Source of the DNA: Sepiola atlantica
Taxonomy: Eukaryota > Mollusca > Cephalopoda > Sepiida > Sepiolidae
Length of the DNA stretch: 64,000 bases
Reading direction: 5' to 3'
Assembly (NCBI GenBank): GCA_963556195.1
Contig: OY744532.1
Span: 79,201,234 to 79,265,233, forward strand
Shown here: one piece after another, positions 47,079-57,689 of the stretch
How the letters are laid out: every line of letters begins with the position of its first letter
How positions within the stretch are numbered: position 1 is the stretch's first letter
Notes under the pieces: generated by a model
Databases searched by the model: none
What the model was told of the DNA's origin: nothing
Seen by the model: only the letters and a program-made list of their open reading frames with translations
Made by a program: the position numbers and the translations under genes

Positions 47079-48300
47079 CCCAGCAGAGTGCCCAATTAAT
47101 TAAGGGAATCAGAATTAAGATAAAACAAAGAACATTTGCAAAATTAAAAAAAGCGAAAAAAATACACTAACCAAAAGCTCCATCACAAACAAATACCAGT
47201 TAGCATATAATAACACATATAGGGCCATAAACAACGAAGCCACAAAATTAGCTACTAAATTAAGCATAGAGTTCCGAGCAAACTATTAAGTTAAACGAAA
47301 GGTCTTTGTTACCTTTCAAGACTACAAAGAGAATTTCAGCAACAAACCTTCCTGCAGACTTATCAACCCAACTGAAAGCGACATAGGTATATTTAGTAAA
47401 TATATAGTTAAGAATATTGTTAATAAAATTAAGATCTAAACACATCTTTGTCTGTGGGGAAACAGAATGTCAGTTTTAAATTGGTTACAATAACGTACAA
47501 GATAAACATAGATGAAAATTTACACAATTAGATATAATAGATTTGTACCCTTCCATAACAAAATACACCCTAAATAAAGCCCTCACCTTCGCGCTTTCAT
47601 ACACAGTCATAATTCAATTAGAAAGGGATACTATTTTACAAGCTGGAAAAAAAAATCAGATCCGGAAGATCACGCAACCACAACGGATACACACTAGATA
47701 GACTCAGAAAAGACCTAATACATACATTCCATAATATAGACTTCAAAATTACCATTAAAACAAACTTAGATCATATTGATTTCCTAGACACCACACTAAA
47801 CCTTACAAACAATATATTTCAACCTTTCCACAAACCAAACGAAACACTTCAATATATCCACAAGGACTCCTGCCATACAAAACTGTCTTTAAAAATCTTA
47901 TTAATAACATTAGTCAAACAATTTCCAACCTCTCCTACAGGCAATTTTAAGACAAGACTATACGGACACAGGTATACGTTTAAATATAAAGACAAAACCA
48001 ATACACACCTACAAAACGTATTTGGGAACTTAAAGACAAAGGGAAACCTTTCAACATCAAATAGAGAATTATTTAGAGAAGACCATCTTTCTCCCCCGCA
48101 TTAAAAAGATGCCCCTTATGTGATTCAGAAAAGTATCACATCCTCAAAGCCATTATTGACCCATATACGTCTTGCTTAAACGTACGTGATGAATAGCTAA
48201 AGGGATGTATTCACAGAAAACAAACACACGGATCTAGTAACATAACGAACTATTGAACCATTATCTAATTGATGCCATATTAATATATCTCCCTTGCATT
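47075..48300 (+). mobile_element. Penelope-like element relic (RT and C-terminal nuclease parts)
   Basis: Plus strand, in order: KLATKLSIEFRANY; FVTFQDYKENFSNKPSCRLI then NPTESDIGIFSKYIVKNIV (47306-47437, N-terminal RT block); DIIDLYPSITKYTLNKAL near 47535-47590 (first catalytic Asp region, compare FYPSI); then, after a large deletion of the YxDD region, IDFKITIKTNLDHIDFLDTT, QPFHKPNETLQYIHKDS, NFKTRLYGHRYTFKYKDKTN and CPLCDSEKYHIL near 48110-48150 (a CxxC-containing end seen in this group). Frameshifts and stops throughout. The 5' edge (aaaatcccagcagagtgccc) matches sequence next to the hammerhead palindrome at 35835-35890. Non-functional. Confidence 0.75.
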
Positions 48301-48624
48301 TGAGATGTTAAAATATTATCGAAAGTTTTTTTCAATGAGTTATCCCCCTTTGGTCCCCAATTCTTTATTATATTAAAATATGTTTTTCTCTACATGTCTT
48401 TTTAACTTTTAGTTTTCTATACTATTATTCTATAATCTTCTATTTTCTAATTTTTATTTTTATATTTTTATTATTTATTTAGTTAATTAGTTAGTTATCA
48501 ATTTATTGCTTGACAGTTTATATCTAATTTTTTTTTTAAATTTAATAAAATATCTCGAAAAAATGTTTTCTAAATGAATATTTTATTAAAATTGATAGAG
48601 TTACGCCCCTTACATCATATCCAG
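48301..48624. other. AT-rich spacer
   Basis: Very T/A-rich (ttagttaattagttagtt) between the Penelope-like relic and the R4-like element. It may include the 3' end of the former. Confidence 0.4.
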
Positions 48625-49406
48625 CGCATAAGCGAACTGAAATGCTATGCATTTAACTGCATTTAGTATTCTTTAACATCACTTGCAAAACACGTTCAAC
48701 CGGTTTCTTAAACCTTAAATTTTAAATTCTTAACTGACTCATTCGAACGCTACCTGCCCACATCATTAAATTCGTTTAACAGCACACACGCAAGTCCATT
48801 GAGACTATGTGTAAAATGTTGAATATCCAGTGTATCAACAAGTCCTGCAAGCATTTACCAGAACGAACAATTGGAAATAATTTATACACCATCCACTATG
48901 ACTATGCAATCCATGCAGCTACATATCTAGAAAACGGAGCTGTTAAACCTAACATCGTAATATGGGATAAAAGGGAGAAAGTAGCACCCCTAGTTAAAAT
49001 ACGTGTCCCTAACGATGCAGGATTAAACAGAGCAGAAAGTTAAAAGATTACGAAATACAAAGGTCTTATGTACGACATGAAAAGAAACTGGAATCTTAGG
49101 AAAATATCCATCATACGGGAATTATAGGAGCAACAGGACTAATGAAGAAGAATTTCAAAAGCTATCTGGCGAGTATACCCGGTGAACCGAGTGCAAGAGA
49201 AATACAAACAATTACACTTAAAAAAATGGTTAGCATCTTAAAAAAACTCTAGGCTGGAGTGTCTGAAATAGCCGGTGAAGGTCTGGCATCCGGTAGGATG
49301 CCCCATCTCCAGCAAAAACAGAAAGATAATAAAAAAGGTATTATGTTGATGAGCTGTTGCCTTCTGTGCTCAAAACCATTGGTCTATATGTTGTATTAAA
49401 TTTCTG

Positions 49407-49413
<7 letters not shown>
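48625..49413 (+). mobile_element. R4/Dong-like LINE, short copy (5' leader plus endonuclease end)
   Basis: Starts with a 170-base leader shared with the next copy (tatgcatttaactg; taaaccttaaattttaaatt), then jumps near 48805 straight to the C-terminal part of the protein: CINKSCKHLPERTIG, ENGAVKPNIVIWDKREKVAP (restriction-like endonuclease KPN/D motif, about 48928-48987), LVKIRVPNDAG, then in other frames MKRNWNLRKISII and YLASIPGEPSAREIQT. The RT is missing. The 3' end (catctccagcaaaaacag, then ccattggtctatatgttgta) matches the next copy and leads into (TA)n. It carries a mutated hammerhead core near 49354. Dead element; the internal loss resembles a non-autonomous derivative. Confidence 0.8.
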
Positions 49414-49448
<35 letters not shown>

Positions 49449-49465
49449 TGTATATGTATATATAA
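49414..49465. repeat. (TA)n microsatellite
   Basis: TA with tacatatatgtatatg interruptions, between the two R4-like copies. Confidence 0.96.
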
Positions 49466-51409
49466 TTAGCGAAACGAAACGCTGTGCATTTAACTGGAAT
49501 TATTATTCTTAAACATCACTTGTAAGGCACGTTCTACCGGATTCTTAAACCTTAAATTTTAAATTCTTAACTGCCTCATTCGAACGCTATCTGATCACAT
49601 CATTATATTCGTTTAACGGCACACACGTGAGTCCATTGAGAGAGTATACCCCACGCATGGCTCATGCGCTGATTGATCTATATAATATCCATCCGGTCAT
49701 CAAGAAAACTATGGCAGTACAAATAAATATGTGGAAAACAACTATGGCATTAAGACACACTAATGGAACAATAACAATCCATGACGTCAAGATCCGAAGA
49801 CGAATCTTCCAAGGAGATAGCTTATCTCCTCTACTCTTTTGCCTGGCAATTGATCCACTAAGCAAATTTTTAAACAAGAGCCAGAGTGCCTACAATCTGA
49901 GCCAGGGCCGCAAATAAGATCTAAACAAAAGAGTCAACTACCTGCTCATCATGGATGACCTCAAGCTGTATGCTAGTTCAGATGCTGACTTAAGCCGACT
50001 CTTACAGGTTGTACATACCTTCTCCAAAGATATTGGAATGAAGTTCGGACTGGACAAATGTGCCAAGTGCTCTCTTAGAGCTGGGAAGAAGATCCAAACG
50101 GAAAACATACAGCTTGATGAAGATACTAACATCAAAGACCTTGAAGAACAGGAACAATACAAATACCTTGGCATAGAAGAAAACGATTCAATTCAACATG
50201 CCAAGATGAGAGAAAATATTGGCAGAAAAAATATACGCCGTGTTAGAGATATTTGCAAAACACAGCTAACAAACAGAAACAAAGTAACTGCCATTAACCA
50301 ATTAGCTATGCCAGTGATAATGTACAACTTTGGAATTATTGATTGGCCACAAAAGGACATTAATAGATTAGACATTAAAACGAGAAAATATTGAAAATGT
50401 ACAGGGTAATGTACAGAAACCAGTGTCTACCAAGACTGTATCTCCCAAGACGAACAGGGGGTATGGGTCTCTCAGAAATTGACCATCATCATCGAGCCAT
50501 TATTGTGAGCACCGGTCAATATCTGATGAGCTCCCAGAACCCAAACCTTATGATGGTATGCCAACATCAAGAAACCAAAGCAAGCAGAACAACCTCTATC
50601 ACAAACTTGCCAAATATTTTGGACAGGACTGTCTTACAAATAAGGCAGAAACAAATAACAATCCTGTCACAGAAATAGCTCGCAAAACCGTCAGAAATAC
50701 ACCAAGACCTTCCATTCTAGAAAACTGGAACGAATGGCCAACCAACAACGTGCTAAGTATTTCCTAGGTGAATTATCCCAGGAATATATAAATAAGGAAG
50801 GCTCTGTAGACTGGCTGAAAAGAAGACTATGCAATCCCTACAGCTACATATCTAGAAAACAGAGCTGTTAAACCTGTCATCGTAATATGAGACAAAAGGG
50901 AAAAAGTAGCAACCATAGTTGAAGTCAGTGTCCCTAATGATGCATGGGGTGACAGAGCAGAAAGGGAAAAGGTTACGAAATACCAAGGTATTATGTATGA
51001 CATGAAAAGAAACTGGAATCTTAGGAAAATCTCCATCATACCAGTAAGTATAGGAGCAACATGACTAATGAAGAAGAATTTCAAGAGCTATCTGGCGAGT
51101 ATACCCGGTGAATCGAGTGCAAGAAAAATACAAACAACTGCATTTAAAGGGACGGTTAGAATCTTAAAACGATCTCTAGGCTGGAGTGTCTGAAATAGCC
51201 GGTGAATGTCTGGCATCCGGTAGGATGCCCCATCTCCAGCAAAAACAGAAAGATAAGAAAAATAAAAACGAGTACTATATTATATTAATTTTATCATTTT
51301 TTCACCAATTACTTCCTCTGCTGATGAGAGCCAGGGGTTTGTCTTTTGTGCTCGAAACCATTGGTCCATATGTTGTATTAAATATCCGTATCAATAAATA
51401 AATAAATAA

Positions 51410-51414
<5 letters not shown>
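49466..51414 (+). mobile_element. R4/Dong-like LINE, longer copy with RT and endonuclease
   Basis: Same leader as the copy at 48625, then RT from 49627: RMAHALIDLYNIHPVIKK, RRIFQGDSLSPLLFCLAIDP (RT block with QGDSLSP), MDDLKLYASS (catalytic DD, 49951-49980), KDIGMKFGLDKCAKCSLRAG, EQYKYLGIEEN, LYLPRRTGGMGLSEIDH. The restriction-like endonuclease follows at about 50840-51190: KPVIVI.DKREKVA, VSVPNDAW, DMKRNWNLRKISII, YLASIPGE, then a stop near 51192. The N-terminal RT fingers are deleted and several frameshifts or stops are present, so it is inactive. The MDDLKLYA box and RLE place it near the R4/Dong branch; the exact clade is inferred. Confidence 0.88.
51321..51366 (+). ncRNA. Hammerhead core in the 3' end of the R4-like LINE
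   Basis: Core CTGATGA (51321-51327), stem II GAGC/GCTC (51328-51331 with 51350-51353), GAAA (51354-51357), stem III CC/GG plus A-U around ATT, UC at 51365-51366. The following catatgttgtattaaat resembles the stem I strand and tail of 35785-35805 (cgaatgttgtactaat), but the upstream strand does not pair, so stem I is lost or very short. The same site in the copy at 48625 (49354-49396) has TTGATGA and AAAA and cannot be active. Confidence 0.5.

Positions 51415-51441
<27 letters not shown>
51415..51441. repeat. (TA)n microsatellite
   Basis: Preceded by (aata)n; terminates the R4-like copy. Confidence 0.95.
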
Positions 51442-51445
<4 letters not shown>

Positions 51446-52489
51446 TAGTCAAGGCCAGGTCTATTTATATAATTAAAATATAAACCAATATGTTTTCTAA
51501 AGTACTCAATGATAGCTTGAGCTTTATAAATATTTGTTATATAAACATTTTTGTGGCTTACACGTGTACGATGAGGTCACATTATCAGAGATCAACATAA
51601 TTATATATAGTTTATAACATACATTTTACCAATTATTGCAAGTAAAATGTCGATATTCCTTTTAGCACACTACTCGTTTTATTATATTATATACAACTCT
51701 GTGAATTTTACATAAGAATACACTTTTATATTGTATCTATATTCTCTAACATTTTTTTCAATAGGGCACACACACACACACAAACACACAAACATACAGA
51801 CATTCAATTTTATATAGAAGATATACAACAATGCGTCCTCATAAAATCATCTTCGGTCACAGACTATATCATTTCAAATATACATCTCCCATAGAACCAA
51901 TGATAAAATCACCTTGTATATGGGACGATATCCTACCACGAAGTGAACCCCATAACTTATACTTAAGTAAACTTCTACGCTTAATTTAAAAAAAAAACTA
52001 CGGCCATGTTACAAATAACATTTGTTCACAGAATCGAAGAGAACTAATAGATTATTTTACAAACGAAGCAATACTGGAAGTAATTGTTGGACGGCTACCA
52101 TGAAAGCAATACAATTACGAAAAGGAAGCAATGAATTGAACTCGGAATAAATCATTGATTAGTTATAACTGACAAAAAAAGAACCACACACTAGTCATTT
52201 GGTGCAACATTTGCTCGATTTCCTTTGTTCCTTTTATTCCTGACTCGGCTTGATTAATCGCTTAGATACGAAATCCAATTATATATCTTCTCTCCTTCGA
52301 CCGCGTTCCTTTCACCCTGCACCCTCGTCCTTTCTTGACGCTAATATACACCGAACTTAATCAAGCCTGCCTTTTTCGTTACACTGTCTTGGGCGTATCT
52401 ACTAATGCGCTGGGGACGGCGAAATGCGCCATGAAATTAATATATCTAAATGCAGACGTTTATCTGTTTTAGCGTTGGGATAAAAAATG
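51442..52489. other. Unassigned DNA
   Basis: AT-rich; short (ca)n near 51768-51790. No gene. Confidence 0.5.
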
Positions 52490-52532
52490 GCCAGTCTCTT
52501 AACGACACCTAAAGATGGCGTCCATATTGAAT

Positions 52533-52575
<43 letters not shown>

Positions 52576-52620
52576 TGATTCAATATGGACGCCATCTTTA
52601 GGTGTCGTTAAGAGACTGGC
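52490..52620. repeat. Perfect palindrome with (TA)n centre
   Basis: 52490-52532 is the exact reverse complement of 52578-52620 (43-base arms containing acacctaaagatggcgtcca). The centre is (TA)n at 52537-52571. A second TA tract starts two bases beyond the right arm. Confidence 0.95.

Positions 52621-52622
<2 letters not shown>

Positions 52623-52668
<46 letters not shown>
52623..52668. repeat. (TA)n microsatellite
   Basis: Pure TA. Confidence 0.96.
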
Positions 52669-52671
<3 letters not shown>

Positions 52672-52934
52672 TTGGGTCCTCATGGCGGACATAAAGTTAA
52701 GTGTTTTTTATTGTTTTGTCTTCTACATAGGAGAGTTGTTTCAATAAATAAGACGATTTTGCAATAAAACGCCCCACACTTAACTCAGAAAAAAACAATG
52801 TTGATTTATTTGATAATATAATCTCCATTCTTTAAAACACAAACATTTTTCTTTTTTTCGGACTGACGATGCTCTGTGACGTAATCGTCGTGTTTTTCTT
52901 TTTTACTAGTCCCCAAATTGAAAGGTGTTGCTGC

Positions 52935-53195
52935 AGAAATAAGGAACTCGATAACTCGGTTCGAGCACTGTCGTTAAGTGATATCGTCTGCTGCGTCCAA
53001 GTAATGCAACGCTCTTTGTAAATAAACAAATTGACCACTGGAAAGCGGCGGTCAATGTTTTCATAAATAGACATTGTAGATGTCATTTTCGAGCGCTTCT
53101 TCGCATATCCTAGTAGTAAGAGCTGCTGACTGTCAACTAGATGGTTGAAGGTTCGATCCCTGGCTTAGGAGTGGTGCTAGTCTCCATATATATAG
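52935..53195 (+). repeat. SINE-like copy (family S6) with intact B-box
   Basis: tagtagtaagagctgctgac (about 53110-53129) and aaggttcgatccctgg (53147-53162) give an A/B-box pair of a tRNA-like head. The preceding block (caacgctctttgtaaataaa, tctacaatgtc complement) matches 20769-21290 inverted. Confidence 0.6.
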
Positions 53196-53619
53196 CTTAC
53201 AATTAATTGCAAGTAGAATAGCAACATTCCTTTTAGAACACTCCTCTTTTTGATTATTTATATATTTAATTTCATGTATTTTATAGAATATGTGTATGTT
53301 TATATGTGTATATGTGTGCACTATCTACTCACAGTTATGTGAGCACATTATTGTAGTGTTATGCACGTACTTATTTCTATCATAAGCAGATTTCAGACGT
53401 TTTCATTTCTTCAAGTGTATTTATCCGGTGTGTATTGATGAAAAGCTGACATAACCTGCATTAGTAGCATATTACCCGTAAAAATTATAGAATGACCAGA
53501 TCTAAAGATTTAATAATTGCATATTTATTTCACCTGTACTCGATCGTTTTCTAAAAAGAATTCAACTGATATTTTTTACATATTAACAGTTTTTAAGGTG
53601 ATCACATTGGATTAAATAA
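53196..53619. other. Unassigned DNA
   Basis: AT-rich, no gene. Confidence 0.5.
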
Positions 53620-54700
53620 GCATCCCCTAGGTCCAGTACTCTCAGTACTCTTCAACTGGAGGTATGGTTACTTCCCCCACTTCTCGATCGTTATATCCTC
53701 CGAGACCCTTTACCGCTGCTTTGTGTAGTATCAACCGAGGCTGGTGCGATAGAATTGTGTTTTTGGAGGTGTAGTGGTCAGTTTATGATATTTCTTGTAG
53801 ATTCAGTTCCCTTGGGTTTATGTGGTTGTCTTCTTTCTCTGCTTCTATTTTATTTCTATTGCCACTTCCATGTGAGTGGTTACCGTTTGCAGTTTTATGT
53901 CTTAGTTTCCACATTCGAGGATTCTCCCAAAGATTTTGTCTGTTTTCCATTTAATGCAAATTTATCCTGGTCTTTTTTTCAGTTTTTTTCGGGAATGCTT
54001 CTACGATTATTGCAATTATATTGACTTTCTTCATGTTCTATACCCCGTTCAATTCTCTGGCAAGTTCCGTATATTTGCTTCGCTTTTAGTGACTTTAGTC
54101 TTTACCTTGTGATTAGCTTAGACGGCAAAATTTAGAATTTAGTATTTTTTGCTTCTTGTTGACTGTTATGCCATCCGGTCTCTTTGATGTGATAAGTTAA
54201 TCATTTTGTACCTCAATGTTTAGAGGATTTTGTAATTTTCATTTTCCAGTACTGTCTCCGGTTTGTGTCGGTACCATTTGTCTGCATGTTCAAACTCTAG
54301 TCTTTTGCATAGTTCTCAGTGTCTGTTCTTGTATCCTTTTTATGCTAGCTTGCTGAATTCGCTTTTGATGCGATTTACTGTTTCATCTCTTTGGTAACAT
54401 AGTCTATATTTACTTCTTTCTCTGGTTTGATCTACTTTTGCTTTAATGTAGTTAGCTCAAATTGAATTGTTCCGTGTAGCTGTCAATAGCGATTCCGTTC
54501 TTCTGTTTAAGTGTATTTTTCGTAGTCATGTCGAGGTGTTTTCATGAGTCGTTACTCTTGACATTTTCATGGATTTTCCATGTAGTTCTTTCTCTACCCA
54601 CTTTTCTTTTCTCGTCTTTTTCGTTTCTTGTTTCGCTACTCCTTGCATCATTTATTTAGACTGTCTCTCTTCCTCAGTCTTTCTGTGTTCTAAGTTTTTC
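53620..54700 (-). mobile_element. RLE-type LINE fragment with zinc-knuckle and 3' UTR
   Basis: Minus strand from about 54480: NYIKAKVDQTRERSKYRLCY (CxxC part of a zinc knuckle), DETVNRIKSEFSKLA, GYKNRH, then LEFEHADKWYRHKPETVLEN, typical of the region just before the restriction-like endonuclease; the nuclease itself is badly decayed. The block nearest 53620 matches the 3' UTR blocks at 55540-55870 and 56150-56440 (cagtactctt, gggtttatatgg/tggttg). Many stops. Part of a chain of same-strand copies. Confidence 0.7.
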
Positions 54701-54879
54701 ATGTAAAAAAAATAATTGTTAGTGTTCCACACAGTGTTTGTGCTTAACAGTCCTCTTCCACCCTCTCCTCTTTTTCACGTAAAGTCGGTTAGTATAATCC
54801 TTCGGGTGTAGTGCGTGGTGCACGGTCCTTATTTTTTTAGACTTCAGATCAAGATGCTAAGTTTTTTTTTTAGTCTAGC

Positions 54880-55415
54880 CTATGTATAGACGAGAATATC
54901 TCACTAGTGAAACTGCCTGTCTTTCGTCTCTTTGGTAACAGAGTCTACATTCACTGTTTTCTCTGGTTTTATCTACTTTTACTTTAATGTAGTTTGGTCA
55001 AATTGATTCTTTTTACTAGATTCTTACTATGTTTCTTACATTCTAAGAGTTTTCTTGTTCGCCTCAGGTATACTTTTCATATCTTCTCTTTCATTTCTGT
55101 TGATTAGATAGTGTCTGTTGCTTCCAGAATTCAAAAATATTTATAGGCATCATGTTCGTTAAGCACCTTCATCTCATTTTGGTTCGGCAGTACTAACCTT
55201 CCGCTGTCTCCAGTTTCACCGTTTCCATATCTAGCAGTGTACACCTTTCCCTTCTGAATTCCATTTCAATGTCTTGGATGAAAATTCTAGGCGTGTGTAT
55301 AAGCTTTACCGGTTCCGTTTTGCTTTTTGCAAATGGTTTTAGGTCGTCATATGCGATGTGGTTAATTCTTTGTTCTATATCTGTAAACTTGCATCCGGCA
55401 TCACATATCCTGAAC
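54880..55415 (-). mobile_element. RLE-type LINE fragment with RT palm
   Basis: Minus strand: IKFRICDAGCKFTDIEQRI then NHIAYDDLKPFAKSKTEPV (catalytic YDD-type box) and FIQDIEMEFRRERCTLLDME at about 55412-55230, then NYIKVKVDKTRENSECRLCY at about 54990-54930, which repeats the zinc-knuckle segment of the neighbour at 54480. So two separate copies abut here. The upstream side begins directly at an (AAT/AAC)n tract. Non-functional. Confidence 0.78.
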
Positions 55416-55417
55416 TT

Positions 55418-55457
55418 TATGTTGTTGTTGTTATTGTTGTTGTTGTCATTGTTGTTG

Positions 55458-55519
<62 letters not shown>
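55418..55519. repeat. (TTG)n/(TTA)n triplet tract
   Basis: gttgtt units then attatt; on the minus strand a polyasparagine frame. It lies between two LINE fragments as a probable 3' tail of one and insertion site of the other. Confidence 0.95.
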
Positions 55520-55521
<2 letters not shown>

Positions 55522-55539
55522 CATTATTTGAACTCACTA

Positions 55540-55870
55540 GGAGTTCTCACACAGAACATCGTCAGTGATTGCTGCCCGACAACAACCAGTGGTATTTCTT
55601 GGAGTCTGAGTGACAAAAAGCCTCCCCAGATTTCCAATATTCTTCACCTCTTTTCGATAACGATGCGGTATCGCAACAGCCTGGTAAGGACAATTGGTCT
55701 TCTATGGGATTTGGGTGGAAATAAGCCTCCCTAAGGTCCCAGCATTCTCCGCACTTTTCCAGTGGAGGTCTGGTTTGTGCTGTCCATCCTCGGTCTTCTC
55801 AACCTCCTCGATCATTTACAAATATCTTGTTTGGTGTTAGCCTAGGCCAGCACGATTTAAAATAAAAATA
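55540..55870 (-). mobile_element. RLE-type LINE 3' UTR fragment
   Basis: Similar to 56150-56440 in the same orientation: ccccagatttcca, ttcgataac, gcaacagc, gggatttggrtg, aataagcctcccc, cttttccagtg.aggtc. No coding. Ends at the triplet tract at 55519, consistent with an (AAT)n 3' tail. Confidence 0.65.
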
Positions 55871-55940
55871 ATTAAAAAAAAATTAATTTTAAATTAAAAA
55901 AAAAAAAAATTTTTTGGTGGGGTAGGGAGAGAAGGGGAGC

Positions 55941-56002
<62 letters not shown>

Positions 56003-56086
56003 GTTGTTATTGTAAATATTGTTGTTGTTGTTGCTGCTGCTGTTGCAGTTGTTGGTGTTGTTGTTGTCGTCGACGTCGTCGTCGTC

Positions 56087-56134
<48 letters not shown>
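55941..56134. repeat. (TTA)n, (TTG)n and (GTC)n triplet tract
   Basis: ttattatt to about 56002, then gttgtt/gctgctgct and gtcgtcgtc, then attatt to 56134. It directly follows the 3' end of the minus-strand LINE fragment at 56150. Confidence 0.96.
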
Positions 56135-56149
56135 TTATGTATTTTCGTG

Positions 56150-57115
56150 ATTGCTCACTGATCATGACCGGTTGTGTTCCCTGGAGTTTCAGTGACAACA
56201 AGTTTCCCTAGATTTCCAGTACTCTTCTCCTCGTTCGATAACAATTGCAGATGAGTTTACCTTATCGCAACAGCAGCTTACCATTGCTTTCACACTGGCA
56301 ATGATCATTGATCTATTTTGGGATTTGGATGACAATAAGCCTCCCCAAATACTAGCTGCGCTTTTCCAGTGAAGGTCTTGTTACTGCTCGCCCCGTCGGT
56401 ATTTCGATCGTCATCGACTATTTCGTGTTGTATCAACAAATGGTAATGCCATGCGGAGTGAGGGGGAGGTTTATTAAATTGATTGCAGATTCAGTTCCCT
56501 TGGGTTTATATGGTTGTGTTCTTTCTATTCTTTATTTTATTACTATTACAGCTTCCATGTGACTGGTTACCGTTCCCAGTTAATGTGGGTTGGTTTCCGC
56601 ATTTGAGGATGTTCATCAAGATTTAAGCTGTTTTCATCAGTGTAGTCTGTTGTATAGTCTCAGTCGTCGCTTTTAGTTCAACTTCTCCAAGTCTTTTTTC
56701 TAGGGTTTTCGGGACCGTTCTCCGTGCTCCTGCGATTACTAGTATTATATTCACCTTGTTCATGTTATATATACTTTTAATTTTTCTGGCAAGTTCCGTG
56801 TATTTGCTTCGTTTTACTATCTCCTTGATCTTCACGTCGTTGTCTGCTTCGACGACGACAACATTTTCTATTTTGCAGGTTTTGTCTTTTTATTGACTTT
56901 TCTGACATCTGTGTATTTGTGTGTACCTCTATTTTCAGAAGTGTTTTGTATTTTTTGTTTTCAGTAATGCCTACAGTTTGTTTCTGTACCAGTTTTCTGC
57001 ATGTTAAAACGGCAGTCTTTTGCATTGTTCGCAGTGGATTTCTTTCCCCACACAGGCGTGTCTTTTCTTGTATTCTTTTTGGGTGAGTTTGCTGCATTCA
57101 CTTATTATGTGATTA
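56150..57115 (-). mobile_element. RLE-type LINE fragment with endonuclease and 3' UTR
   Basis: Minus strand from 57100: CSKLTQKEYKKRHACVGKE, NWYRNKL, then KIENVVVVEADNDVKIKEIV, KYTELARKIKSIYNMNKVNI, ILVIAGARRTVPKTLEKRL and TIQQTTLMKTA ending at 56623. The order zinc knuckle, VV.EADND (nuclease core), KY..LAR, V..GA fits the C-terminal restriction-like endonuclease of R2/R4/NeSL-type LINEs. At least one frameshift. The 3' UTR runs to 56150 and stops at the triplet tract. 5' truncated. Confidence 0.78.
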
Positions 57116-57139
57116 AAAAAATAATTTAATGATTGTTAT

Positions 57140-57205
57140 TTTTACTACTACTAGTAGTAATACTACTACTACTAGTAGTAGTACTACTACTGCTACTACA
57201 TATGC
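57140..57205. repeat. (ACT)n/(AGT)n self-complementary triplets
   Basis: actactactagtagtaatac and related alternations, able to fold back. Confidence 0.85.
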
Positions 57206-57689
57206 TTCTGTAAACTATTATACACCGACCCTGAAAATAACGAAAAACAAATATGTTTCGCCAATAGTCGCACTAATATTCGAATATAATTACGTTTTAA
57301 TCGGTGACCTTACAAATAAGAAATAAATAAAGCAAATACCTTAAACTGGAAAGTATTTAAATAAGTAAAAAAATATTTCATATGAATACATGTGCAAACA
57401 CTGGCAAAGCATAATTATTTATTTTTATGTTTAACGTAGAGTGTGCGCCTGTATAATATATTATAAGAATCTGCCCTATTGGAAACTTACATAATATATA
57501 ACTTGCTCGTTTAATGTATACAATTGAGATAAGACACTCTTTTTTCAAATAGATTAAGTAATAATTTTACATTTTACTGGAAATAACAAATATAATAAAT
57601 ATAATAACTGAAACGTTTTCTTCACCCCTTAGTAACTAGTACTTACCTAATTAAGATTCAATAAACAATCATTTACTTTCATGCATATA
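57206..57689. other. AT-rich unassigned DNA
   Basis: No gene; leads into the satellite. Confidence 0.5.

Noticed and set aside
53086..53165. Genuine tRNA gene
   Set aside because: Good B-box but no cloverleaf; related repeat copies occur at 20769-21290.
55193..55537. Polyasparagine protein
   Set aside because: The Asn run is the (AAT/AAC)n triplet tract; the downstream part is a decayed LINE RT, not a host gene.
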